Shown here: positions 11,901-25,569 of the stretch, piece by piece
Numbering within the stretch: the stretch's first letter is position 1
How the letters are laid out: each line of letters begins with the position of its first letter
From: Pyrocephalus nanus
Lineage: Eukaryota; Chordata; Aves; Passeriformes; Tyrannidae
Assembly (NCBI GenBank): GCA_038380795.1
Contig: CM076260.1
Location: forward strand, 5,844,033-5,908,032
DNA: 64,000 bases
Direction: 5' to 3'
Program-made: the position numbers and the translations under genes
Notes under the pieces: model-generated
What the model was told of the DNA's origin: nothing
Seen by the model: only the letters and a program-made list of their open reading frames with translations
Databases searched by the model: none

Positions 11901-14900
11901 CTGCTGTAGTGGTGGTGGCACTGAGGAGATAAAGGCTTCTTGGTCAGGATTATTTATCAGTTGCATTTAGTCCCAGTGCCTGGTGGACCTCAACTCTCCC
12001 CATGAGATGGGAGGCCAAGAGCTAACACAGAACATGAAACAGAGAGATGTGGAGAAGAGAACAGGAAAGAAGAAATGGTAAGGAGATTATAATGGTCATT
12101 CAGTGTCTGCTGTCCTAAATGATCCCAGAAATAAGTGAAGGCAGGGACACTTGGGGGCTCAGAGAGTTTGTTTATCAAACCACCATTCATGGCATTAATC
12201 ACAGCCTCGAGGTGCTCCGTAGGTAAAACAAGTCTGATGTACTGGGCAGAGAAAGGAGGATTTCTGAAGGAGGATCTTGGCCCTTTGCACCACCCAGGGT
12301 TGGTGCCATCAAGGTCCCACTTGGCCATTGTGACTTGTGGCTGCTGGAAGGTGCAGTCAATGTAATTCAGGTTGTGTCTCTCCCAGAAGCCAAATGGTAA
12401 AAGCACAGTAAAATGTGGCTTGTTGAATGGTGACCAACAGAACAAACTGCCCCAAGACAGCTGCTTTTCCCAAGTGTTGCCTTCCCGACAGGCAGCTGGA
12501 ACTGATAAAGCTGTAATTGCCCTTTCCACTTCAGAGAGCATCACAGGGAGGGGTGCACAGAAAGCAGTCTCTGTCCTACCTGGTGGGCACAGGACTCTCA
12601 TGCAAAGCAGATCTTTGAGTGGAACTGGTGCAAGGATGTGGAGAAAACTTTTTTTTTTTTTTTCAATTTTAAACAGCAAGTATCACAGATACTTTTAATA
12701 CCTGTAAATACCTTGGTCCCTCTACATCTTCCTGCCCTGCTCCTGATGGTCATGCCTATAGGACGCTGGTGCAGAGGATGAAGCAGAGTCCCGTGTTGCT
12801 CCTCCATGGCACAGATGAGCAGTCAGGGGTTTGGCTGCCAGAGGAGCCCCAGAATCAGGCTGGTCTCCTCGGAAACAATGGCATTGTTGCCACTGGAAAA
12901 GACATCCTGATGGGCCATTTGTGTTTATCTGGTATTTCCATTCTCTGTTGATTAACCTAGCCAAGTGAGGTCTTCATGTGGTAATTACAGCACAGCTCAT
13001 TTGTGTGTGTTTTACAGTGGTGTTGATATAATCCCACTAGAGCACCCCAAGCATGTGCAAGGAGTTCCCACCAGAAATCCAAATAACGCCCCAGTGCTGC
13101 TGACAGCTTAATAACATGACAAAGTTCAGTCTTGCTGGATGTCAGGGACAGGAATGTGGTTCAAGCTCTGACCTGGAGCTTTCAAAATACTGTACAGTTG
13201 AGGCTGAGTGTTTGACAAATAACCTTTTCTTTGCCTGCTCGAATCCATCAGACGCTACCAGGTGCCATGGAGAGGCCACATGCCACTGTTAAAATGTTAA
13301 ATTGAGTGGCACAGCCATCGAAAGCTCTGGGGAGGGACATTTATCTTTATTATTATTGTTATTAATAATGCAGATATTGCTGTGCGTTGCATTCCAAGGT
13401 ATTTTTGCAGCACTAAATCATCCAAACACCCATCGACGGCCCTGATAAATCACACAACAAACCAAAATTCAATACAGCTGTCAGCCCAGACCCCAAGCAA
13501 AATCTCAGTGAGCTTAATTATAAAGTTCAGGCGGGGACTGAGCCTGCTTGCAAGGGGACGAGCTGCAGCATGGCACTACCATTCTGGGCACTTGGGAAAG
13601 GCTGCATCAGCCCTCTCCTCCCGCTCCACAGCATCCCAGTGCTGCCACAAGCAGCAGGATGGGGACAATTGCTTATGACAACATTTCTCATTGTTTTCCT
13701 CTTTCTGCTTTTCCCGTGCTGCTTTTTTACTTCTCCTGATTTATTTTAAGCTGTTTCTCTCCCTTCTTACTATTTCTACTTTTCCTTTTGCCTCTCTCTT
13801 TTCCTTCTGTTTTTTCCCTCTCCCTCAACACTTTCCTTCTGTCTCACCATCCCTTTCTTGCTCTTTCCCTCTTCTTCCCCTCCTGATCCCCCCATCAAAG
13901 CGAGGAAACCGTAACCCAAAGAACAAGAGTTGAACCTGAGCCAATGCAATGGGCCAAGAGGCTACATATGGAACCAGCAAATCACAGAGCCATGAAGGAT
14001 GTTAGTGATTTAAAGTTATGTATATTGAAGTCTGGATCTTAAAATGAATCCATAATGGTAGAGGTAACTAATGGAGAGACTTTACTGACAGCAAGCAGAG
14101 TTTTTTTTATTTAACATTGTTATATTCCCACAAACTCCTCTTTTCCTGTCCCCACCCTTCTGCTCCCCTTTCTGATTAGTTCAGCATCCACGTTGACAAT
14201 GAAAACCTAAAGCTGCTTCTTTATGAATAAAGATTTTAGCCCATACACCATAAATATGAGTGCTACTCCTGCTGGATGCAGAGCAGGGCATCCAACTGGC
14301 TCAGAGAGCTGTGGGGCTCTCCCTGGGGAATCATGCCCATGGCAAGGGACAGTGACTGCTCCCAGCTGAGCAGGCACAGCAGCATGACTCTCCCTGCAGT
14401 GTGATAAACAACCTCCAGAAGACTCAGGCTTCAGCAGAGATGTTTTGCCAAAGCCAGCTGGTCCCCTGTGGCAGGTCAAATACCAACTGCACTGATTGTC
14501 TGAGATCATTAAGGATACTTAGAATTAAAATGCTGCGCAGAGGGAAGGATGTCACTCTACGTGTGCGTGCACATGCACGTAGAAATAGGTGTGCATATGT
14601 GTACAAAACATTATACAAGGAAAAACCACAGTAAAACATTACTAAACTTGCAAACTCAAACACTCCAAAGCTCGGAAAAATCAAATACTGCTCACCTACC
14701 CCCAGATTTCCTACTTTTTATACACTAGCATCATGGTGGCACTGGGACCTGAAGCAACAGCTGAGGAGCAGGAGCTTCTGAGCACTCGTGATTGCACTTG
14801 AAAGCAGAGGGGACATAACCCAAATACCTGCCTTTACTACTTACTGCATATATACACCATATCCACCATATCTCTAGCATGTGAGACCTCTTTTGGCTTA

Positions 14901-17900
14901 GGCCACCTAGTACCCTCCCAAACTAGCCTTTGGAATAATTTGGAAGCTCATTTGTCCAAGGAGTGTTTCTAATAAGCCATGTGCAGGCAGTCATTCAGTT
15001 TAGGAGGGCAAACCAGTACGGACAGGAGCCATTTTGTGCCAGTCTGTCCTAGAGACTGGGAGTCATCCCAGCACACTGAATTTATTTGTGCAGCAGCACC
15101 CTGAAATTGCAGCGTACTGTGCCATACTGAGAAAAATCATGTCTTAAATAGGTGAAACCAAGCATTCAAAGTGAAAAATCACATCTGAAGTTTTCAGTCT
15201 TGGTTCCCATGCTGTGAAACATCATCCCATGCCCCTCAGGGACACATGAAGTGGTCTAATGAATGTTTGTGAACCAGTTACAAACAATGCTGCTGCAGAA
15301 AGCACATTATACCATGACTATTTTAAAGAGCTTCCTAATAGGCTGAGAAAGAAGGAATAAAGAAGGCCCAGCACCACACCATGCCAAGAAAACTAATTGT
15401 ATCACCCGTCCAGGGCGTTGGAACAGGGCAGGAACTGCTCACGACGTGGTATGTGAGCTGATGAAAACTGGTACACAGGGCACACAAGGAGCTGAATGAG
15501 GATTACATGGGTGACCTGAACTCCAACCGGTTCTTCAGAGTCCTTCCCTTGGCACCAATAATGTTCTTTAATATTATTTTAACGAAGGGTTGGGGGAAGT
15601 GGGACTTCTTGCAGTAAATGCTTTCTCACACTTCTCAGTTAATATTCTTCCATCCAGCTTTTCCCAAAACCTATGGCTTTCAAAGCAAGGGAACCAGAAG
15701 AAATCCTTCCCTCTTCTCTCTGCTCGAGAAATCAGGAGCATAAGGGTTACGTTTGCACTACAGAAAACACCCTTTTTGGTTTTGGCAATTTAGGATTTTC
15801 AAACTGCTGCACCTTCTTCCCTATGGCATTAAATTCCCCTTTGCATTCCACAATGCTGATTTAGGGAGAAACCTAAACAGATAAAAGTCCCTGGGGTGTA
15901 CACACAACACCCAAGAGAGAAGGGTTGCATTTCCCCCTAGCTGCTGAACAACAGGGAGGGTTGGAGCTTGGCCACCAGCTACTGGCATTGCCATACTGAG
16001 CTCTGGGATGCTGGAGGAGCCAGTTCCAGTCCTGCTGAGGAATGACTAGACTGCGGGTTTTTCTTTTCCTCCAGGCTTCACCAGAGAAAGGCAAGATCCT
16101 GTCAGCGGTGGCTGAATATTGGCCAGATTATGGGGCATGTGGGTATAGCCTATATTTATTTTTTTAAAGTATATATTTGTTTGATGTTTTGCAAGCATCT
16201 GCTTAAGATTTCTGTGCTTATCTAACAGGAGGAAAGAGCCCATTCTTCCCGAAGCCAATTCAGTGCTAGAAATGTCATAACACTGCTGGGCCCCTTCGTT
16301 TCATCCTTCGCCAGAGGGACTCCATAGTTCCTCTGCTACTTCTTGGAAAGCCAAGAAGCAAAGGCTGGCAATTAAAGGCATCTGCTGGGCTCATGAAAGG
16401 AAAGGCATGTACAAGATATGAAGGATGGATGACACCTGAAATGTCTAAACTCTTGCCTGGCGCAGACTGGACTGATTGCAGCGTGTCTAGCAGGACGTGT
16501 AGAGTGTTACATCAGGTATTGAGATAAAAAAGAGAAACCAAACTAAACCCTCCCTGACAAAGCTTCCCCCCACCCCATCCCTGAAGGAAGAGGTGCCAGC
16601 AGCTCCATGGAGCCCGTCAAGGGCTCTATTTTTCACATGGCAAGCAGGGAGAAACAGCAGTACAAATCCCCGTCAGAGAGAGCGATTAGCTGGGTAAAAG
16701 AGATCCTTCAGAGACCAAATGACCAAAAAAATGACCAGAAGCAGCAAGATGTTGCTGTGGAAAGGGGAGAGCTTTGGCTTGTTCAGAGCAAATGCATAAG
16801 GAATGATAAAATAAAGACAGGAAAAATGATAAGTGATCCAAGTTGTTTCTCACCACATTTTTCATCATTCAGGGCAGCAATCACAATCACTTAAGCACAG
16901 AAACCTCTTATTTTACACAGTGCCCAATGGATCTGATGCTCTTAGTTTCACTGCTGTAAAACATCACCTAGACCACTGTCCAGAGAGCCTGAGACCAGTG
17001 TCAGGTTTTTTTGTTCAGTGAGAGGAACCAGAGCTATAAGCAATGATTTTCAATGAAATAAACACTAAAAAACCACCACCAGTGTGGACATTTTTTATGT
17101 GTGGTCAGTAGGTCAAAACCCAAGGCCTGGGGCTCCCGACAACGCTCTGTGAAACTTTCAGTACTGACCACTCTGAGATGCTCATCAGGATGGAATGGTC
17201 TCATACCTGTGGTTCTGGGGAGGCAGGGACACGATGGAGCTGTGCAAGGTGTGAGTTTCTCTTAGAAAATGCACAGCAGTGTCACAGTGCTGGCCACGGT
17301 CACCTACACAGCTGAGTAATCAAACAGCAAAGCTGAACTTCCATTCAGAACTGGCTACAAAATGGGCAAAAAAAGATATTCATTAATTCTTTGATATGCC
17401 TAATGGAAGGTTTTTCAGATTACCTGGTTTTCTTTCAATCCTGCCACAACTGGAGAGAAAGGGAAAAAGAACACATTTGCTCTGAAGGTGCACCTGGGTG
17501 CTTGCACATTGAGAGCTCAGCTCAAAAGCACTCAGCCAAGGCCCTAGATTTCTACAGTTCTGAACAAGCAAATAAGTATTTCAGCTAACAGGTATAACAG
17601 CTAGTCAAAACAGAAACATCAGACTGGCACCACCTTGGGTTTGGAGAATTTGAAATAGATGCTCATTTTTATATCACACATAATATCAAAAAGATGTGGT
17701 ATTAGACTGATGCAATATTACAGAGATGTGGCCCATTGGGCACAATCTTGGGTGACCAGAAGAGAAGATGACATGTAAACTTGGAAAAATCCTACTTGTT
17801 CCTCTCCAGCTGCAGCTGTTGGATGATGAGCTCCTGTTGCTTTAGATGGAATGTGATTCCCTGTCATTTGCTATAAGCGGGATTCCAAGCCTCTGTCTCT

Positions 17901-20149
17901 AATGCTTCTCTGGAAGTGGTTTGCTTTGTGGAAGATAAATTCAAAGTTTTGTGATGGAATTCAATTTAAAATAATTCACATTTGTGTATCATAACATCAG
18001 AAAGGCCATCCTGCAGCCAAGGCACCCAGCCCTCCCTCAGTCATGTCTAACCTCTCACAGCAGAAGCAATGAAAGAAATAAGACAAGCAGACATCTACTT
18101 CCTCATGGACCTTCTCTAAGCCTTGGTATTTAGGGGCTTCTTGACATGGAAACTGCTTCCAAAGTTTCTTGTTTAACAACATTAATGGATCTGTTCTTCA
18201 GGAAGTTAGTATGTCCATATTTGAACCCCATATTCATTTTGACCTGCACAGCATCCTCTGCCAAAGGGCTCCAAAGTTTAATTACACACTGTATAGGAAG
18301 ACATTTCTTTCTGATTATTTTAAACTTGCTGCTTGATTATTTCATTAGGAACACATAACCTGTGATATGAGAAATAGTGAATAATCATTCCCCATTTCAC
18401 CTCATCCATTATTTCATAGACATGTATTATAACCCCACCAGTTCTCATACCCTATTTTTAGATCATGAGTGTAGCTGTATTCAAGCTGTAAGCACACATT
18501 TTTTTCTTGCAGCCAAGGAAAAGTTGCCTGTTTAAAAAAAACAATAAACAAAATAAAACAAAATTTCAGGAATAACCCAATGAGAAAATAAACCACTTTT
18601 ATTCAAATTATCAGGTGTTAATCACTCTTGGAATATAATTATAAACAGCTCCAATTCAGGAAGGTGAATTTCTTCGTTTAACCGACACTCAATTGAAGGA
18701 TACAAAAGAAATATTTGCTTATCTATTTAGAAGCTTAAAATGAAACAATAAGCAGATACTTTTTTGAGTTTAAAAATTAAACTTAACTCTTTCTTCAATA
18801 ATAAAATATACTACCTATTATACAAAAAGGACATTATTTTATTCACAGTTGACAGAGTACAGTCGCACAATCATAATATTAAAGGTGAACTGCAATGACA
18901 TTTTAATTATATTTTCCTATTATTAGAGATTATGAGGGCTAGAACAGCACACAAAGACCCTAATCAGGCTCCTGTTATGTAAGGAGCTGCACATGCAGAG
19001 AAGAAATATATAGTTCCTACCCTCAAAGGTTGCAATCTAATCTAAATCTGCCCACTAAGAGAGGATGTGCCTCAACTGAAAAACACAAGTATGCGAAGGG
19101 ATTTATCCTGGCTTGCTTTCTTATCTGATGGAGATTCCCGGATACACAGTTACTTTTCTCTGTCAGACAGTATAAAATGGTTGTTTACAAATAAATTACT
19201 TTTCTTTGAACATGAGCAGGTCTGAGTTTAAAGGTAATTTCTGTTTTCTCCTTACAAGTTCCTAATCTTGCTTTTAATCCTATAATTCAGGTGGTAGCCC
19301 TGAAGACATTAGGCATTTCTGAGATTAATGACATTTTGGAGGAGAAAATCCAGTCATCATATTGGGTCTTGGACTTTCAGATGAGTCATTTTTTTGCCTG
19401 TATAATGCCCTGAACAAGTACCATGTCTGAGCACCATGTCATCGTTAACAGCTCAAATTTTGTTTTTGAATGTCAGTGCAGTTTTTAAGCAACTGTGAGT
19501 TAGCTGGGTCCATGCAAGTCTCTGCACAGCTTGCTCACACAGTGGATAGGAAACTTATGCATCTCTTAGGACTTCCAGACCAGTTCCTGCTATCCTCTCT
19601 CAGTAGAATGACAGTAGCATGTACAATGGCCTCCCCTTCCTCTCCTTCAACCTCAGACCCCCCCAAAGTAACCAGGATCATGCCCTAAATGAGAAAGGAT
19701 TTGAAAGCGAGTGGGTTTGTGGGGAAAAAAAAAAAAGCACTTCTGTTCACCCCTAAATCTCACTATGCAACTTGGTTTTGATCTTCAGGCTTCAGAACTG
19801 AAAACATTCAGACTACAAAAATAAATCTATTGATCACTTGATCATAAATTTTCTAGGAAATACAGAGCAGGACCCTTCAATAAAAAGAAAAAAAAAAAAA
19901 GAAAAAGAAAAGAAAGGAGCAAAGGGGGATTGCCATCATAGCTCCAAGAGTTTGCACAGATGAGGATCCATTCTACGAGCAGCTATTGGGAATTTGTTCT
20001 CAACCTCTGAAAATACAGTCAGGAGCACGAGCTGTCAGTTTTGCACTTGGAAAGAGGGTTGGGTTGAGGGTTGGTTTTTTTCCACCCCAATTTCTTACAG
20101 TTAATAATGCCCGGTAATTTCCATCACTAAACAACACAATACACTCCTG

Positions 20150-20830
20150 GCTTGTTTGAAACCCAAGGCTTAGACAACAGAGCGGCCGTGGAAATGAGAA
20201 GTGAGGCGGCCTGGCAGCTCAGTGCACTTAAGGGAACGTTTTTAGGCCATTTAGCAGGAGTTTATTGCTCCAGCACAGGAGGCTTTGAGCACTCAAGCAC
20301 GACAGGGTGTGCATTGTTGTGCCAGAACTGCCCGCCCTGGGTGTGTGTGGTGTGCGGCAAAGGGCCAGGGGCTGTGTTTAAACGCACCCACACGAGAAAT
20401 GCGATTTAGGCGGAACAAAGCACGCTCCTGTTGTGCCTCCCCGTGATTATAAAATAGATCTGTGTCATTATAAATAGAAAATGACTGGTGACAAAGATGC
20501 TGCTTTGACTCGCCTCTGAGGCCAAGCTCCTTCGCTGCGGTTCCTGATGTCAGACCAATTTAGCGGCTGCGCTGCGGGCGAGTGCGTCTGGTTCGGGGTT
20601 AGCCAGTCCACGTCTCATGATGGCTTAATCTCATTTTATAACAGCAGGGGATTCACTGGGGTGCTTTGCAAGCAACACGCTTCTTCACCCAAGGACAGTC
20701 CTGGACGCCTTCTGAAATGCGCTGTGCCCACTACACAGCTCAGATTGCTAAACAGCAAATTACCCCGTCCTCCCAGGGACCGTCAAACTTTTGGGATCTG
20801 TGAAGTTGAGATCCTGCTTCTACACAACTA
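20150..20830. promoter_or_regulatory. Candidate conserved non-coding element (regulatory, unproven)
   Basis: This stretch has visibly more CpG (for example AGAGCGGCCGTGG, GCTGCGCTGCGGGCGAGTGC) than its AT-rich surroundings and no repeat signature. It includes a sequence fitting the MEF2 consensus YTAWWWWTAR (TTATAAATAG, 20468-20477). The location downstream of CLIC5 and, by synteny in other amniotes, on the RUNX2 side makes an enhancer plausible. Conservation cannot be assessed from one sequence. Confidence 0.25.
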
Positions 20831-21620
20831 AATGGTGTGGTTCTTGTTTATCTGAATGGGAACCAAATCAAAGACACAGAAATAATAGTGCTCTTTCAAG
20901 AGTTTAAGTGCTCTTTTTTATGCCACCCTCCATCCCAACAAACTTCACAGCACTATTGAATTAAATAAAGCAGTAAAATGAACAGCAAATATATACCTAT
21001 ATATAAAAAATATATATGTATATACAGTTTCTACGTGGTAAAATAAGTAATTACAAAATAATAATAATTAAAACCCAGAAATTTAAAATTGATTCTTAAG
21101 TCCCCACTGCAATAACTGGAGTATGCTGTTCATTTAGTCCTAGGCATGCTCCTTAAAACAGTGATCTTTCTACTTCAATTATTTAATGAGAATCCCACTT
21201 CCATATATATTTTATACCACAGTTTATTCCCAAAGCTGGGGATAACCTCTCATTTCCTGAAAGCTCTTAAAAACTTTCTTAATGAAAAAGTAGAGAAATC
21301 TGCTGTTTGCAAATTCTATTTACTTACTGCTTACTTCCAAACTAAAGTAGTTCATTTAATGAAGAAGAAAAAAAAAGAGAGAAAAAGAAAAAAACTAATG
21401 CAGTGCCTGTAGCCATTTCCCAAATTCTTCAGAGTTTATAGACCTAGGGAGACAGGGAAAGAGCAACTTCTCAGCAGTGCAGCAGAATAGGCTAAAATGA
21501 CCCTGTGAAACCCAAGCAATTCTGGGAATTAAAGGATGTTCACTCCTGTTATGGTTCTACATTGCAAACTGCTTTTAGGGCTCCCAGTAGTACCCATTAG
21601 CAATAGCCAAGCTTTTCTGT

Positions 21621-21643
21621 TTTAATTTAATTTAATTTAATTT
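21621..21643. repeat. (TTTAA)n microsatellite
   Basis: Four full TTTAA units and a partial fifth. Confidence 0.95.
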
Positions 21644-22113
21644 CCACCAACAAATTCCACCCTGTGGTGAGAATTGACAGTATCATGTTGAGAACCATTA
21701 AAGCATATTTGGATTGTTTTTACTCCATGTATATATAAAAAAAAAAAAATCCCCTCACCCTTTCTTTAGACAAGCCACTTCATAATAAGACTGAGGCAGA
21801 CACAATGGAGGCATCATTATGCTGTGGGATACCACCACAGGGAGTGCGGTTGGAGATACAGGGGAACATGCCTTGGCATTGCACTGCCAGCCTGGTCCCA
21901 GCTCCACTCTGAACCTCCCCATGAGACCAGAACAGAGCCTGGCAGCACCAGTTATGTTCCTCCAGTTCCCACCTGGACAGAGCTGGTGTTCTTCTGCACT
22001 AAGGCCCTGTATGTCACTGCTGCTTGCTTTTCTCCTTGAGTGCTTTCTGCTCTCTTAAGGACATCTTTGCAACTTGAAACATCTTCATGCTTATGTAGCC
22101 TTTGGCTTTGCTG

Positions 22114-22149
22114 GGAATTCCTATTGGGAATTCCCCCACTGGGAATTAT
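22114..22149. promoter_or_regulatory. Cluster of three GGGAATT motifs, one a perfect kappa-B-type palindrome
   Basis: GGGAATTCC at 22114, GGGAATTCCC at 22127-22136 (matches GGGRNWYYCC) and GGGAATTAT at 22142 are spaced 13 and 15 bp apart. They look like degenerate tandem copies. Function as NF-kappa-B sites is only a possibility. Confidence 0.3.
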
Positions 22150-25100
22150 GCCACAGGGTTTCAAAGGAAAGAGAATAATAATGCCCTTCATTAATATAGG
22201 CTTTTCTGTCATGACTTTTAGGCCTCTCTCCAGGCAAGCAGGCAAGCACATGTTTGACATTAAACACATGAGTAGTCTCTATTCACATGCTGCAAGCTAG
22301 AAATGCTCATTAGCGCTGGATCATGGCCCCAGCTGAGCTCTAACACACTCCAGCAAGGAAGCTGGGCTGGAGGAAAGGTGGCCCTGAAACCTTTCATCAT
22401 GGTTGCACCAGCACTGGCGAAGCAGCTTCGGCTCCTCCAGCGGGTGATGGGTCATTCCCTTGGCAGCAGAGGCGAGACCTGCTGAGCTGTGACAATGTCA
22501 TCATTCAGAGCTGCTTAGCTGACGAGCGCAGCTCAAACACAGCACATTCAAACCCATCCTCTGGAGTATTCGCAGCATTAGCATCTCTCCAATGAATGCT
22601 GAAAGGGGAATGATTTGGGGCAACACAGTTGTAACATGATTGCTGAGGTCTCTGAGAGGCTGCTGAGCGCTGTGTAGAGAGTGCCTGAGGGGTCACAGGG
22701 CTCTTCAGGCCTTTACATCACATGTTAAAACACGGCCTGATCAAGCTTTGGAAACCAGCGCTGGATGGGATCTCTGGGCTTTCCTGGGGCCGAGTGTTGC
22801 TTGGGATGCGGGAAAAGGCAATAAAGAAGCTCAATGCTCTCTGCTTTCCCTGCACATGAGCCAGAAGGGGAGAAAAGGGAACAGGCTCCCTCTTTAATGC
22901 TGAGCACCGAGTGAGTTGGCTGTCAGAGTTCAGTGTCCAAACCAGCAGATCCTTCCTGATCAAGGAAATGGAAAGTTTCGTGACTCAGAGGGAACAGATC
23001 TCAGAGAAATCCCTAGGCAAAGCCACCTTCAGGGTGCCTTGCTCATGCTTCTGCTGAAATTCATAATCCAGCCTAAAAAGTCTATCACTCTTAGATAAAG
23101 TATCCCAGATGAAAAGACCCATTTTTAAAAATGCTTTTAATACTGTTTTCTCCAGAAAAAAAAAATTACTACCTCCTTCAAAATCTCAACAAGTATAAAC
23201 CTCACAGCATTCCTGCCACCTCTGGAATTACCAGGTCATTGCAGACATCAAAATTAATGAAGAGATGAAAGATTCAGCAAAAAGGCAAGATCTTACTGGA
23301 AAAATATTTCTTAATATCAAAAGCAATCCAAGAATAATGAATATATCTAGAAGATTAATAAACAAATGCAAACTTCCTGATGCTTGAAAGAATACACATG
23401 AAGGAAGACACAAGACTTTGGGGATATTTTTTTCTTTTAAACATCAATCCATTCAAAAAAGAATGCTTCCATGTGCTTCTGGCTTTACAGGAGTGTGACT
23501 TCCACTGGCTAAATTTTTGCAATACTTAAAACTCAGTTAATTAGCCAAACTCAGTCGATGCAGAAAGAGGGTTTCATCCCACCAGACAGAAGGGTCACAC
23601 TAAAACACAGTTCCCTGTGTGCCTGTCCTTGAGCACTCTGCTACTTAGCACTGAGGAAATGGTTGTGGCTAACCTGGAGCTGGATTTGAGCAGGGACAAG
23701 AGAGGAGGAAAGGTAGTTGGGGTTAAAACAAAATAAATAAATATTCAAAATAAATGCTACATGCAACAACTTTGTCTAATTTCTTTGTGATATAGACTGT
23801 CATTCCCTGCTGGGCAGTGGCTTTTCAGCTGGTGCAAACAGAGCTCTATATTCCACACTAGACCTGATAAAGCAATATCGTTATGTGATTTCTACTGGAA
23901 AAAAATAAATGTTTCTCAGAAGCCCTCACTTAAATAGACTTGAAACATATACTCTCTAGTCCTACCTGTACAGCAAAGTGACCTCTTGGCAATTCAAACA
24001 GCCTAACAGAGAAGAAGAGTAACTAATCTGTGGGATTCTACAGCACTCCCATACCACTGCTAATAGAAGAAAAATCAATATTAGTTCCAATATGAATGGA
24101 GTGTCAGATTGACTGAGCAGGGAGCTTTGAAATAAATATCTAAGAAATGTTTGGATGAAATGGACATCTTCACAGACATTTGGTCTGCATTTCTGAAATG
24201 CAGATGATTAAATCCACATTGTTGGCTTCTTCCCCCTCTGCACTATGTCTTTCTTTACATCTTGCAAAAAATTTATGAACAAAGTTATTGTAAATCTGCA
24301 ATGTCTGTCTTGTCACTTAGATTCTTTTCAGAAATGCTGCCTTGCCAATGTAGATATACAATCCTGCATGATTAATATTTATTACTTATAATTCTAAATA
24401 CAATGGAAGGTCACCAAAAATACCCTGCCTAAAGGAGTTTGGAGCCCTTTAAAATCTCAATGGTGATGGATCCTGAGTTTTGAGAACTGAGCTCAAAATC
24501 TTAGCAAAACACTTTTCTATGTAGGATTTCCAGTATTTCCTGCTTCTGACTATAAAAGCCAAAAAGCACAAAGGTGAGTGAAAGTTACAGATCTGAAAAC
24601 ATGAACTTGGATTTCAAACTCAAACAAAGGTCAGGGAATGCCTGAACCTGTCCATAATCTTGTATCAGCCTATAATAGAGTTATGAGTAAAATGCAAAGT
24701 TAGGATGCAGAGTGAGACTTGAATTGTGGCAGAACAGGCATGGGAGCTGAAAATTGCTCCATTTTCCTCTTATTCTTTCTCATATCCATAGTTACATCTT
24801 ATCTAGATATTTAGGAGGTATTGTAGGGGAAATGAAGATATATAAAGATTTTTTTTGTTGTTGTTAATAATTAGAAAGAAGGTAGCTTGGAGATTTTTAG
24901 ATTTTATAATGAAATCTTAAAAAGTTTTTAAGACCATGCGAATAATCTTAGTGCTCATTGCACTTATAGCTCATTTTCTTTTTGGTGTAAGCCCAACCAT
25001 TTTAAACATACTTTTTAAAAAACAGATGCAATTTGAGGTCACTAAGAGCAACTGATTGTGATTTGGCCCTCATCTACGAAAACTGCAGAAAGACATATAA

Positions 25101-25549
25101 GAACGTTTCAGAACCACAGGATTCAGCACACTGGTGAAGATTCAGACATGGAAATCAGGGCAGACCCTGTTTTGCTTACCCTGCCTTAGATCTGCTGCAT
25201 GTTTGGACAGTTTGCTTTTAGGAGGTAAATATAATAAGCAGAGAGAAAGAGTTTGCATCCGCCTCTGTGTCTTTTATTCAAAGATTCCCTGCAACTGTGA
25301 TTGAGCAAAGCTACTGACTGAAGTACAAACCTGAGAAAAATGTACTTTCTGCCGATCAACATGCTTCAAATCACACTGGAAGTAAAGAAATCCCTGTGAC
25401 CACTGGCCAGATAGAAGACCTTTCACTAGGAACAATTTTGCAGAGTTTTGCTAATAACAGTTTTCTAAACTGACTGAGAGCCATCTTGACCTGCACGGTG
25501 AGTGAAAACAAAACCAGAAAGACAGACAGAAAGGACCAACTCAATTAAG

Positions 25550-25569
25550 ATAAATAAATAAATAAATAA
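25550..25569. repeat. (AAAT)n microsatellite
   Basis: About five tetranucleotide units (ATAA phase) in an A-rich context. Confidence 0.9.
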
